Shown one piece after another: positions 17,911 through 25,920 of a stretch of DNA of 64,000 nucleotides; position 1 is the first letter of the stretch; every line of letters begins with the position of its first letter. The translations under genes and the position numbers were made by a program. The notes beneath the pieces are model-generated. The model was not told the DNA's origin. It was given only the letters and a program-made list of their open reading frames with translations, and did no database searches. Source of the DNA: Agromyces bauzanensis (GTDB taxonomy: Bacteria; Actinomycetota; Actinomycetes; Actinomycetales; Microbacteriaceae); assembly GCF_014645655.1 (NCBI RefSeq), contig NZ_BMMD01000019.1:1-64000 (forward strand), read 5' to 3'.

Positions 17911-17950
17911 CCGCCCTGACGCTGAGGAGGCGAATCTCAGCGCAGGGCGG
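17911..17950. other. Strong stem-loop in the intergenic region
   Basis: CCGCCCTGACGCTGAG (17,911-17,926) pairs with CTCAGCGCAGGGCGG (17,936-17,950), 15 pairs with a single bulged A and a 9-nt loop. It sits upstream of both the repeat-protein gene (minus) and the short frame at 17,988 (plus), so it is not an obvious terminator for either. It could be a terminator of readthrough, a small RNA or an operator. The rest of 17,839-17,987 shows nothing further. Confidence 0.45.
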
Positions 17951-17987
17951 CAAATTACGTTGCGCCCTCGCGCGCTAGGCTGATGCG

Positions 17988-18113
17988 ATGCAGACCGGTG
18001 AGGTCGGAATCGAGATCACGCCGATCCTCGATGCACCCTCGCTCGAACCGAAGTTCGCCGCTCAGCTCGACGCGCTTCTCCGCCGCACCTGCTGCATCGT
18101 CGGCCGGCACTGA
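17988..18113 (+). CDS. Short hypothetical protein or gene remnant (41 aa)
   Basis: The ATG at 17,988 follows a TAGGCT -10-like element and encodes 41 residues: a protein-like VGIEITPILDAPSLEP stretch, then a cysteine pair (RRTCC), ending IVGRH. No family was recognised. It may be the N-terminal stub of a lost gene. From 18,114 to 18,266 no gene was seen. Confidence 0.3.
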   Translation: MQTGEVGIEITPILDAPSLEPKFAAQLDALLRRTCCIVGRH

Positions 18114-18266
18114 TTCTCGACACACATGACGTAAGCCATCCCGCCCCCTTCGCACACCCTCCTCTCGTCCATTCCGCCTGTCAAGGAATGCTTGAGTTGT
18201 CCTCATTTCATCGAGCAGCTGGAACATCGCACCCGAGCAGGACGACGCGGACCGCCGCCTTCAGGG

Positions 18267-18737
18267 TCAACTGACCGGCGCGCCCGGCCGCGGGGTGAGC
18301 CGGATGACGGGGATCTCCCGGTCCGTGATCCGCTCGTACCTGGCGAACCCATGGGCCGCGTTCGTGATCTGCCGCCACGCCGCGTCGCGCTCCGCACCGT
18401 GCAGCTGCTCGGGGATGACCTCGATGCGCTGGCCGGCGAACTCGACGCGCACCCGGTCGGGATTGGCTGCGACGTTGTAGTACCACGCGGGATTCCGCGG
18501 GCCGCCGCTCGCCGACGCGACGATGAGCTTCGTGTCGCCCGCGCCGGGGAACCATCGCACCGGAGTCATCCGCTCGACGCCGGTCTTCTTCCCCACCGTG
18601 ACGAGCACAAGCTTGTTCCCGCGCCGGTCGCCCTTGCGACGAAGGCGATCGGCCATCCGCTGGTTCCCCCAGCGTTCGATCCTGCTGTGGCCCGGCTGGC
18701 GTGCCCCTCGCGTTCCGTTCGGAGTGTCGAATGCCAT
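18267..18737 (-). CDS. Deazaflavin (F420)-dependent nitroreductase family protein
   Basis: 156 residues of the DUF385/Ddn split-barrel family. The core motif KLVLVTVGKKTGVERMTPV (about 43-61) and SGGPRNPAWYYNVAANP (about 77-93) form the F420-binding pocket as in Ddn-type proteins; the usual final RxIPVIRLTP is present. It predicts an F420H2-dependent quinone or nitro reductase at the inner membrane surface. It is divergent from the aminotransferase gene. F420 biosynthesis genes are not in this window. Confidence 0.88.
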   Translation of the reverse strand: MAFDTPNGTRGARQPGHSRIERWGNQRMADRLRRKGDRRGNKLVLVTVGKKTGVERMTPVRWFPGAGDTKLIVASASGGPRNPAWYYNVAANPDRVRVEFAGQRIEVIPEQLHGAERDAAWRQITNAAHGFARYERITDREIPVIRLTPRPGAPVS

Positions 18738-18904
18738 GGCGTCGGCTCCTTCGGGTGGCGATCCTGTCGCTCAATCATCGCGCGATTCGGGCGCCATGCG
18801 CCTGCAGAGCGCGGCACTCGCTACGCCGAGGGTGAACTGAACGCCCGGTCGGAGGACGTAGGGTCGATTCACCGTCACCCTGCCTCGAGAGGAGAACGCC
18901 TGCC

Positions 18905-20182
18905 ATGAGCAGCCGCGCAGCCCTGGACGTCTTCGACCGTCGCGAGTCGGAGGTGCGCGGATACATCCGCTCGTTCCCGACCGTGTTCGACCGCGCGACC
19001 GGTTCTACCCTCGTCGACGCGGACGGGCGCGAGTACCTGGACTTCTTCGCCGGGGCCGGCGTGCTCAACTACGGACACAACAACCCGGTGTTCACGGGCG
19101 CGCTCATCGAGTACCTCGAGCGCGACGGCATCATCCACGGCCTCGACATGGCCACCTCCGCGAAGAAGGCGTTCATCGAGGCCTTCGAGCGGCTCGTGCT
19201 CGCACCCCGCGGGCTCGACCACAAGCTGCAGTTCACCGGACCGACCGGCGCGAACGCCGTCGAGGCGGCACTCAAGGTCGCCCGCCAGGCGACCGGCCGC
19301 TCCACCGTCGTGGCTTTCACGAACGCCTTCCACGGCCTGAGCCTCGGCTCACTCGCCGCGACGGGCAACAGCCACTACCGCGGCGCCGCGGGCGTCGGGC
19401 TCGACGACGTCGCGCGCCTGCCGTACGACGGTTACCTCGGAGCGGATATCGACACGCTCGACCTGCTCGAGAAGATGCTCGACGACCCGGGTTCGGGCCT
19501 CGACCTGCCCGCGGCGGTGATCGTCGAGGCCGTGCAGGGCGAGGGCGGCATCAACGTCGCGAGCGCGGCATGGCTGCAGCGCCTCCGCGAGATCACGGCG
19601 GCACGCGGCATCCTGTTGATCCTCGACGAGATCCAGGCCGGCGTCGGCCGCACCGGCGCGTTCTTCGGGTTCGAGGACGCGGGCATCGTGCCCGACGTCG
19701 TCACCGTCTCGAAGTCGATCTCGGGCTCGGGGCTGCCCATGTCGCTCGTGCTGCTGCGCCCCGACGTCGACGTGTGGAAGCCCGGCCAGCACACTGGAAC
19801 GTTCCGCGGCAACAACCTCGCCTTCGTCTCCGCACGCGTTGCGCTCGAGACCTACTGGGCCGACTCGGCGTTCACCGACGCGATCGCCGCGAAGTCGGAG
19901 CTGCTGCGCATCGAGCTCGAACGCATCGCCGCCGATCACCCCGACGAGGGCTTCGTCGTCCGCGGCCGCGGCCTGATGTACGGCCTCGCGTGCGATTCCG
20001 ACCGCACGCTCGCGGGTCGCATCTCGGCCGAGGCGTTCCGTCGCGGGCTCGTGATCGAGACCTCGGGCGCCTTCGACGAGGTGCTGAAGTTCCTGCCTGC
20101 GCTGACGATCTCCGAGGAGGAGCTCGACCGGGGTCTCGCCATCGTGCGCGACAGCCTCGACGTTGTGCTCGCAGCCGGCTGA
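18905..20182 (+). CDS. EctB-like diaminobutyrate--2-oxoglutarate aminotransferase (orphan)
   Basis: 425 residues, class III PLP aminotransferase. GPTGANAVEAALKVARQATG binds the cofactor phosphate, LDEIQAGVGRTG carries the Asp that pairs with the pyridine nitrogen, and TVSKSISG holds the Schiff-base lysine. NYGHNN near residue 55 and HTGTFRGNNLAF near residue 298 are strongly EctB/ThpB-like. EctB makes 2,4-diaminobutyrate from aspartate semialdehyde and glutamate for ectoine synthesis, but no ectA, ectC or ectD flanks it. It may instead serve a diaminobutyrate-containing product or cell-wall building block. Family call firm, pathway open. Confidence 0.82.
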   Translation: MSSRAALDVFDRRESEVRGYIRSFPTVFDRATGSTLVDADGREYLDFFAGAGVLNYGHNNPVFTGALIEYLERDGIIHGLDMATSAKKAFIEAFERLVLAPRGLDHKLQFTGPTGANAVEAALKVARQATGRSTVVAFTNAFHGLSLGSLAATGNSHYRGAAGVGLDDVARLPYDGYLGADIDTLDLLEKMLDDPGSGLDLPAAVIVEAVQGEGGINVASAAWLQRLREITAARGILLILDEIQAGVGRTGAFFGFEDAGIVPDVVTVSKSISGSGLPMSLVLLRPDVDVWKPGQHTGTFRGNNLAFVSARVALETYWADSAFTDAIAAKSELLRIELERIAADHPDEGFVVRGRGLMYGLACDSDRTLAGRISAEAFRRGLVIETSGAFDEVLKFLPALTISEEELDRGLAIVRDSLDVVLAAG

Positions 20183-20208
20183 CCCCGGTCACCGCGAGCC
20201 GAGCACGG

Positions 20209-20234
20209 CGGCGCGGATGCGGCATCCGTCGCCG
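20209..20234 (+). terminator. Candidate terminator after the EctB-like gene
   Basis: CGGCG and CGGAT pair with ATCCG and CGCCG around a short GC-rich loop, with one bulged T. It lies 27 bp after the stop of the aminotransferase and just before the convergent SRPBCC gene. There is no U-tract, as is common in high-GC actinomycetes. Confidence 0.4.
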
Positions 20235-20237
20235 AGG

Positions 20238-20681
20238 TCAGACGCCGACCGTCTCGAGCCGCTGCTTGAGGAGTTCGAGACTCGCGGGAACGTCGGTGCG
20301 CGCGCCGCGAGTCGCCATCAGCCTGATGAGCTTGCCGATGCCACGCCCCTCGAACCAGATGCGGTAGTCGACCTGCGTGCGATTCCCGTCGAGCGGCGCG
20401 AGCGAGATCGAGGCGTGTGCGCGCACGGGCCCGTCGATGCCCTCGATCGCCCACCGCCCACCGGGCTCGCACTCGGTGACCTCCCACCGGATCTTCTGCG
20501 CTCCGCCGGGCACCTTGCGGACCTCGTACCCCCGCATCCCGACCTGCCGGATCGCCGGCGGCTCTGCCGCCGCCTCCTCGACTGACGGTTGCCACTCGGG
20601 GAGCCGAGCCGCGTCGGTGACGTAGTCGAAGACCTCCTGCGGAGTGCGGGCGACCTCGGTGCGGTTTTCGATGACCTTCAT
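20238..20681 (-). CDS. SRPBCC (polyketide cyclase/START-like) family protein
   Basis: 147 residues. The start ATG at 20,681 precedes KVIENRTEVARTPQEVFDYV, the usual first strand and helix of the Bet v1/SRPBCC fold; PEWQPSVEEA and VDYRIWFEGRG complete the pattern. It binds a hydrophobic ligand or acts as a cyclase-like carrier; no catalytic assignment is possible. It is divergent from a TetR regulator with a dyad between them, so it is probably the regulator's target. Confidence 0.85.
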   Translation of the reverse strand: MKVIENRTEVARTPQEVFDYVTDAARLPEWQPSVEEAAAEPPAIRQVGMRGYEVRKVPGGAQKIRWEVTECEPGGRWAIEGIDGPVRAHASISLAPLDGNRTQVDYRIWFEGRGIGKLIRLMATRGARTDVPASLELLKQRLETVGV

Positions 20682-20728
20682 TGCGGCCACCTCCCTGAAC
20701 GATCGGAGCGTCGTTGCCCGATCTATAT

Positions 20729-20742
20729 TGATGCCAGTATCA
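20729..20742. promoter_or_regulatory. Candidate TetR operator
   Basis: TGATGCCAGTATCA at 20,729-20,742 is an imperfect 14-bp palindrome (TGAT...ATCA arms) between the divergent SRPBCC and TetR genes, about 10 bp upstream of the TetR start. The surrounding AT-rich CTATATTG suggests that the shared promoters are here. Confidence 0.5.
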
Positions 20743-20751
20743 TTCTCCTTA

Positions 20752-21426
20752 ATGTCAGACGTGTCAAGACGCAGATACGATGCGACGCGTCGGCGGCAGC
20801 AGGCGGCCCGCACGCGTGCGCACATCGTCGAGGTCGCCGGGTGGCTGTTCGTGGAACGCGGATACACGGGAACCACGATTCCCGCGATCGCCGGCGAGGC
20901 CGGCGTGGCCGTCGAGACCGTGTACCGGTCGGCGAGCGGAAAGTCCGGCCTGCTCGCCGACGCGGTGCAGGCCGCCGTGGCGGGCGGAGCCGAGCGCGCC
21001 GAGGTCCCGGTCACCGAACGCCCGGCGATCCGGCGGATCGACGAGGAGACGGACCCGGTCCGGCAGCTGCAGCTGTACGCAGCGACGCAACCGGGCATCT
21101 GGTCTCGCGTCGGCCCTCTCCTGCGGGTGCTCGACGCCGCCGCCAACAGCGACGACTCGATGGTTCGACTCCGCGAGCACATCGCCGACGAGCGGCGGCA
21201 GGGCCTGCGGCACGGTCTCGGACGGATGCTCGAGCAACGGGGGGTGCTGCGGAACGGCGTGACCGCCGAGCGGGCCGGCGACATCGTGTACGCCGTCTGT
21301 GGCCAGGCGAATTACCTGGCCCTCGTCGCCGACTGCGGCTGGACCGAGGCGGCCTACGAATCCTGGCTCGCCGAGACGCTGATCGCCGCGCTGCTTCCTC
21401 CTGCGAGCGACCGACCGGGTGCGTGA
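20752..21426 (+). CDS. TetR/AcrR family regulator
   Basis: 224 residues. The N-terminal HTH runs about 18-65 (RTRAHIVEVAGWLFVERGY, then IPAIAGEAGVAVETVYRSAS). The C-terminal half is a helical ligand domain of TetR_C type with RMLEQRGVLR. The start is ATG 20,752; AATG follows an AT-rich promoter and CTCC. It likely represses the divergent SRPBCC gene and itself through the dyad at 20,729; the ligand is unknown. Confidence 0.88.
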   Translation: MSDVSRRRYDATRRRQQAARTRAHIVEVAGWLFVERGYTGTTIPAIAGEAGVAVETVYRSASGKSGLLADAVQAAVAGGAERAEVPVTERPAIRRIDEETDPVRQLQLYAATQPGIWSRVGPLLRVLDAAANSDDSMVRLREHIADERRQGLRHGLGRMLEQRGVLRNGVTAERAGDIVYAVCGQANYLALVADCGWTEAAYESWLAETLIAALLPPASDRPGA

Positions 21427-21558
21427 CGAACCACGTCGGCGGCCTGAGTCGGGCGGGCCGGCAACGGCCGCGGCATCCGACCGCTTCACCCCTCGATACC
21501 GGCGACGCATCGGCGTAGCGTGGCCCGCGACTCAAGGGGCCGAACAAAGGGGTTGCCG

Positions 21559-22026
21559 ATGGCCGAGCTCTCATTCATCCAGGCGTGTCTCTGGTTCGAT
21601 GACCAGGCGCGCGAGGCGATGGAGTACTACGTCGACGTGTTCCCGAACTCCCGCATCACCCGGATCGATGAGTATCCCGACGAGTCGCTCGACGAGCATT
21701 TCAAGGGGATGTCGGGCAAGGTGCTGAACGGGCAGTTCACGCTGAACGGGGTGGACTTCGTCTGCCTCGACGGCGGGCCGCTCTTCACCTTCAACGAGTC
21801 GATCTCCTTCGTCGTGTCGTGCAGAGACCAGGACGAAATCGACGACTACTGGTCGAAGCTCTCGCACGTGCCCGCGTCGGAGCAGTGCGGCTGGTGCAAG
21901 GATCGGTTCGGCGTCAGCTGGCAGATCATTCCCGCGAACATGGGCGAACTGACCCGCCGGCCCGAGCAGATGCAGGTGATGATGGGCCAGAAGAAGATCG
22001 TGATCGCCGAACTCGAGAACGCCTGA
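21559..22026 (+). CDS. VOC/PhnB-like glyoxalase-fold protein
   Basis: 155 residues. LSFIQACLWFDDQAREAMEYY and WSKLSHVPASEQCGWCKDRFG match the PhnB/3-demethylubiquinone methyltransferase-like VOC group, with GVSWQIIPANM near the end. The metal-ligand pattern of true glyoxalases is only partly present, so the activity is uncertain. A 92-bp degraded copy of residues 34-60 lies at 42,124-42,215. Confidence 0.85.
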   Translation: MAELSFIQACLWFDDQAREAMEYYVDVFPNSRITRIDEYPDESLDEHFKGMSGKVLNGQFTLNGVDFVCLDGGPLFTFNESISFVVSCRDQDEIDDYWSKLSHVPASEQCGWCKDRFGVSWQIIPANMGELTRRPEQMQVMMGQKKIVIAELENA

Positions 22027-22105
22027 CGAGAGTCCGGCCGTCGGCGAGTGTCCGGTGGCGTCCGCCTTCTGGCGGCGTAGATTGGGGCTCAACGAGGAGG
22101 TACGC

Positions 22106-23660
22106 GTGAGCACCATCCGTGAGTCCACCGTCTCCCAGGTCGAGGTGCAGCCATCGCCGCACGTCGACGAGCAGCAGTCGCGCGCCGTCGCCGAGGCCGC
22201 GCGCGAACAGGAGTGGCGCAAGCCGAGCTTCGCCAAGGGGACTGTACCTGGGGCAGTTCGACCTGTCGCTGATTCATCCGCACCCCCGACCGGAACCGGA
22301 GCGCCGCGAGCATGGCGAGAAGTTCCTCGCCGAACTCGAGTCGTACCTGCGAACCGTCGACAGCGCGCGAATCGAGCGGGAGGCGCGCATCCCCGACGAG
22401 GTCTTCCAGGGGCTCGCCGAGCTCGGTTGCTTCGGAATGAAGATCCCGGTCGAGTACGGCGGCCTCGGGCTGGGGCAGTACTACTACAACCACGCACTGA
22501 CGATGATCGGGACGGTGAACGCCAGCGTCGGCGCACTGCTCTCGGCGCATCAGTCCGTCGGCCTGCCCGAGCCGCTCGTTCTCGCTGGCACCGAGGATCA
22601 GAAGCGGCAGTACCTGCCTCGCTGCGCGACAGGCGCCATCAGCGCCTTTCTGCTGACCGAGCCGGAGGTCGGCTCGGACCCTGCGCGGCTGCGGGCGACC
22701 GCGGTGCCGACCGAAGATGACTCGGAGTACGTGCTCGACGGCACCAAGCTGTGGACCACGAACGGAGTGGTCGCCGAACTGCTCGTCGTGATGGCACGCG
22801 TGCCGAAGTCCGACGGACACCGCGGCGGCATCAGCGCGTTCATCGTCGAGGCCGACGCTCCCGGGATCACCGTGCACCGCCGCAACGCCTTCATGGGGTT
22901 GCGCGGGATCGAGAACGGGCTCACCTCGCTCCGGAACGTCCGCGTGCCTCGCGAGAACCTGATCGGCCGCGAGGGCGAAGGCCTGAAGATCGCGCTGACC
23001 ACCCTCAACGCCGGCCGCCTGGCGATCCCGGCCATTTGCGCCGGCGCGGGCAAGTGGAGCCTGAAGATCGCGCGCGAGTGGTCGAATGCCCGCGTGCAGT
23101 GGGGCCGACCCGTCGGCGAACACGCCGCGGTCGCACACAAGATCGCGTTCATCGCCGCGACGACGTTCGCGCTCGAGGCGGTGGTCGACCTGTCGGGGAT
23201 GCTCGCCGACGAGGACCGCAAGGACATCCGTATCGAGGCGGCTCTCGCCAAGCTGTGGGCCTCGGAGATGGGCTGGCGGATCGGCGACGAGCTCGTGCAG
23301 ATCCGCGGCGGCCGCGGCTTCGAGACGGCAGCGTCACTCGCCGCCCGCGGCGAACGCGCTGTCGGCGCCGAGCAGGCGCTCCGCGACCTTCGGATCAACC
23401 GGATCTTCGAGGGCTCGTCGGAGATCATGCGCCTGCTGATCGCGCGTGAGGCCGTCGACGCGCATCTCAAGGCCGCGGGCGACCTGATCGATCCGCACGT
23501 GGACTTGGCCGACAAGCTGAAGGCCGCCGCTTCGGCAAGCGGCTTCTACGCCCGCTGGCTGCCGCAGCTGGTGGCCGGCAAGGGCGACCTGCCGACGTCA
23601 TACGACGAGTTCGGCGCGCTCGCGCCCCCACCTGCGCTACGTCGAGCGCACCAGCCGCAA
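22106..23660 (+). pseudogene. Acyl-CoA dehydrogenase, frameshifted and 3'-truncated
   Basis: It begins at GTG 22,106 after GAGGAGG with VSTIRESTVSQVEV. At about 22,243 the frame breaks (an extra base after AAGGGG) and continues as LYLGQFDLSLIHPHP. The body carries FGMKIPVEYGGLGL, FLLTEPEVGSDP, LDGTKLWTTNG and INRIFEGSSEIMRLLIAREA, i.e. an FAD-dependent acyl-CoA dehydrogenase with catalytic-base region and C-terminal helices. Near 23,625 a C-run (CCCCC) shifts the frame again, and the tail HLRYVERTSRKLAR stops matching at about 23,660, where a hydrolase fragment begins. The missing 3' end makes it a true relic even if the two frameshifts are errors. Confidence 0.82.
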
Positions 23661-24259
23661 GCTGGCGCGAAGGCATCCGCCTATCTCGGTGACCTGGGTG
23701 GCCTCTCGCAGCGACGCACCCTGCAGTTGCTCGACCTGCGCGGTACCGGCGACTCTCAGACACCGATGGATGCCGCGAGCTATCGCGTCGATCGGCAGGT
23801 CGATGACCTCGAGGCGCTGCGATCGCACTTAGGGCTCGAGCGCATGGACCTGCTCGCGCACTCCGCCGGTGCAGCGCTCGCCCTCCTGTACGCCGTGCGG
23901 TACGGCGATCGGCTTCGTCGCCTCGTGCTCGTCTGCCCGACACCGAGGGACGATGGGATGCCGCACAGCAAGCGCAGGTTGCTCGCGAGGCGCGCCTCAC
24001 GAACCCCGCAGCGGCGGCCGAGTACTACGCGCCGGACGCGCTCGAACCGGAAGCGGTGAGGTCGGCGATCGCGCACCTGGATGTGCCCGTGCTGCTCATC
24101 GCCGGCGAGCTCGATGTCGCGCTCCCACCCAGGCCCGCGGCGGCGTACGCCTCGCTGTTCCCGCGCAGCGAGTTCGCCGTCGTGCCGAACGCCGGGCACT
24201 CGCCCTGGCAGGACGACCCGCGCGGGTGCGTCGACACCATTGCGCGCTTCCTGGATTGA
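23660..24259 (+). pseudogene. Alpha/beta hydrolase relic
   Basis: A fragment of a proline-iminopeptidase-like hydrolase. AYLGDLGGLSQRRTLQLLDL with RGTGDS and MDLLAHSAGAALALLYA (nucleophile elbow HSAG) are readable. The N-terminal start and HGGPG oxyanion region are missing. After RRLVLVCPTPR the frame is lost around 23,950; the C-terminal part resumes as TNPAAAAEYYAPDA and VPVLLIAGELDVALPPRPA, ending NAGHSPWQDDP and RFLD at 24,259. It joins the acyl-CoA dehydrogenase relic directly, so a deletion fused the two genes. Confidence 0.8.
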
Positions 24260-24278
24260 GCCCGAAGTCGAAGCAGCA

Positions 24279-24314
24279 CCGAAGGTGGTCGCGAAGCAGT
24301 TCGCGGCCGTCATG
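24279..24314 (+). repeat. 36-bp relic identical (one mismatch) to the UbiB gene
   Basis: Positions 24,279-24,314 match 2469-2504 of the UbiB-family gene with a single C/T difference (coding KAVAKQFAAVM in the intact gene). The flanks do not match. It is followed almost at once by a stop codon. It looks like a recombination scar or a remnant of a second UbiB-family gene. Confidence 0.7.
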
Positions 24315-24394
24315 AGCGATTGAGCTCGCCTATTACCGTTGCCTCGAAGCAGCTGCCACGATGCCAGCGACCACACGAGACCGGAGATTCACCG

Positions 24395-24691
24395 ATGCCC
24401 GAAACGCTCGACCGCTTGCCAGCCGCTTCACTCTCGACGCTGCTCGGCGCAGCGATCATCCGCCGGATCCGCGGCATGCTCCTCTGGCCGGTAGGCACGG
24501 CGATCGTCTACTCCGCCCTCTCTGGCGCGATTGAGCCCACAAGCTCGGCACCATCTCGTCGGACCGTAGGCGCGGCCGGAGCGAGCAGGCTGTACCGCAG
24601 CTCAGGGCCGGCGCTGTGCAGGAACGGCGACCTGCGATCGGAGGCGAGCCGCACGCCGCCGGGCCCGCATGCGAGTGCCGCAGCGGGCTGA
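24395..24691 (+). CDS. Small hypothetical protein, doubtful
   Basis: 98 codons after GGAG at a nine-base spacing, starting MPETLDRLPAASLSTLLGAA with one hydrophobic stretch around residues 18-45. The second half overlaps the opposite-strand CGNR gene and reads as a shadow. It is possibly a short membrane peptide or a truncated gene; no family recognised. Confidence 0.25.
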   Translation: MPETLDRLPAASLSTLLGAAIIRRIRGMLLWPVGTAIVYSALSGAIEPTSSAPSRRTVGAAGASRLYRSSGPALCRNGDLRSEASRTPPGPHASAAAG

Positions 24692-25180
24692 GCACCAGAT
24701 CCGGCGGCGGTGGTCCTGGAGGAACATGCGGTCGCAGTCCACCGCCGCGCAGGTGCGCACCCGGCTGGCATCGCCGGAAGCGATCAGCCGCACCGCGTCC
24801 GCGGCGAGCATGGCGACGGGAGAGACGGGCCGTGCCGGGGTGAGCTGCAGTTCTCGTGCCGCGTTCACGGCCGGATGCATCGGATGCGCCGCTGCGCGAT
24901 TGACTCGCCGCAGCGCGGCCGCGGGCAGAGGGGCGCCCATCCCGATCGCGGACAGCAGTTCGCGGGCCGCGGTGCAGACGGCCGCGAACTCCTCCCGCGA
25001 TGCCCGAACTGCGGATGCCGGCATCGCAGGCGGGACGTGCTCCCGCACCCAGGCGGCAAGGGCCGTCTCGTCAGTGACCCGGTCGGAACTGCCGAAGGTG
25101 CCACTGACGAGAGTATTGACGGCGGCCAGCGTCAGCCATCGTTCTTCGCCGTGGGCGGGTTCGGGCGCGGAGGTCATCAC
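24602..25180 (-). CDS. CGNR zinc-finger transcriptional regulator
   Basis: 192 residues. An N-terminal ABATE-type domain (ERWLTLAAVNTLVSGTFGSS) leads to a C-terminal zinc ribbon, RTCAAVDCDRMFLQDHRRRI followed by WCSARCGTRMRARR, with four cysteines in the C-x5-C/C-x3-C pattern of CGNR proteins (here CGTR replaces CGNR). It is divergent from the peroxiredoxin-SDR operon with a strong dyad at 25,237-25,264, so it probably controls that operon and itself. The ligand is unknown. Confidence 0.88.
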   Translation of the reverse strand: MMTSAPEPAHGEERWLTLAAVNTLVSGTFGSSDRVTDETALAAWVREHVPPAMPASAVRASREEFAAVCTAARELLSAIGMGAPLPAAALRRVNRAAAHPMHPAVNAARELQLTPARPVSPVAMLAADAVRLIASGDASRVRTCAAVDCDRMFLQDHRRRIWCSARCGTRMRARRRAARLRSQVAVPAQRRP

Positions 25181-25236
25181 ACCATTCTCCCTCGGGTGCC
25201 CTGCAATCCTCCGAACGGAGGAATACTCGGACTTGC

Positions 25237-25264
25237 TAACGGTAACAGATTCTGTTTACCGTTA
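25237..25264. promoter_or_regulatory. Dyad operator between CGNR regulator and peroxiredoxin operon
   Basis: TAACGGTAA (25,237-25,245) and TTACCGTTA (25,256-25,264) are perfect 9-bp inverted repeats around CAGATTCTGT. The element ends 5 bp before the peroxiredoxin start codon, so a bound protein would block transcription or translation initiation. It is AT-richer than its surroundings. Confidence 0.7.
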
Positions 25265-25269
25265 CTGCC

Positions 25270-25920
25270 ATGGAAGAGCGAGACACCACGATCCAGATTG
25301 CAGATGCCGGCGGCCAAGTCCCGACGGCCGACCCCGACAACGCGTTCGCACGCGAGCAGAGCGACCTCCGGCGGGCGGCCCATCCGTCGTCCGCCCAGAT
25401 CGGGAGCGTCCTCCCGGACGCCGCCCTTCTGGCAGCGGACGGGACCTCGACCTCGATCGCCGCGGCCCGCGACGGCGGCCCGGCAGTCGTCGTGCTCTAC
25501 CGGGGCGCCTGGTGCCCGTACTGCAACACGGCCCTGCGCAAGTATCGGAACGAACTCGCCCCGGCGCTCCGCGAACGTGGCACGAAGCTGATCGCGGTGA
25601 GCCCGCAGCATCCCGATGGATCGCTGACCATGCAGGAGAAGCACGACCTCGACTTCCCGGTCCTCTCCGATCCCGGCAATCAGATCGCCCGCGCCCTGGG
25701 GGTCCTGACCCGCCCCGCCGAGTACGCCCACGACCTGGAGGCCGAGCACGGTCTCGACCTGACTGCGGTGAATGCGGACGGCACGATCGAACTGCCGATG
25801 CCGACCGTCGCGATCATCGACGCCGCAGGCGTATTGCGGTGGATCGACGTGCACCCCGACTACACCACCCGCACGGAACCGGCCGCCGTGCTCCGCGCAG
25901 TCGAAGAGCTCAGCCTGTGA
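25270..25920 (+). CDS. Peroxiredoxin-like (AhpC/TSA) protein
   Basis: 216 residues with a thioredoxin fold. YRGAWCPYCN puts a CxxC pair at Cys82/Cys85, as in peroxiredoxin-like AhpC/TSA_2 proteins; the conserved FPVLSDPGNQIARALGV follows. It likely reduces peroxides or a disulfide partner in the cytoplasm. The gene is translationally coupled to the SDR (GTGA overlap at 25,917-25,920) and divergent from the CGNR regulator. Confidence 0.9.
   Translation: MEERDTTIQIADAGGQVPTADPDNAFAREQSDLRRAAHPSSAQIGSVLPDAALLAADGTSTSIAAARDGGPAVVVLYRGAWCPYCNTALRKYRNELAPALRERGTKLIAVSPQHPDGSLTMQEKHDLDFPVLSDPGNQIARALGVLTRPAEYAHDLEAEHGLDLTAVNADGTIELPMPTVAIIDAAGVLRWIDVHPDYTTRTEPAAVLRAVEELSL

Noticed and set aside
22119-24059. 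A single 646-residue acyl-CoA dehydrogenase-hydrolase fusion protein
   Set aside because: The fusion is produced by frame breaks; the dehydrogenase N-terminus and the hydrolase C-terminus both lie in other frames, so it is two dead genes.
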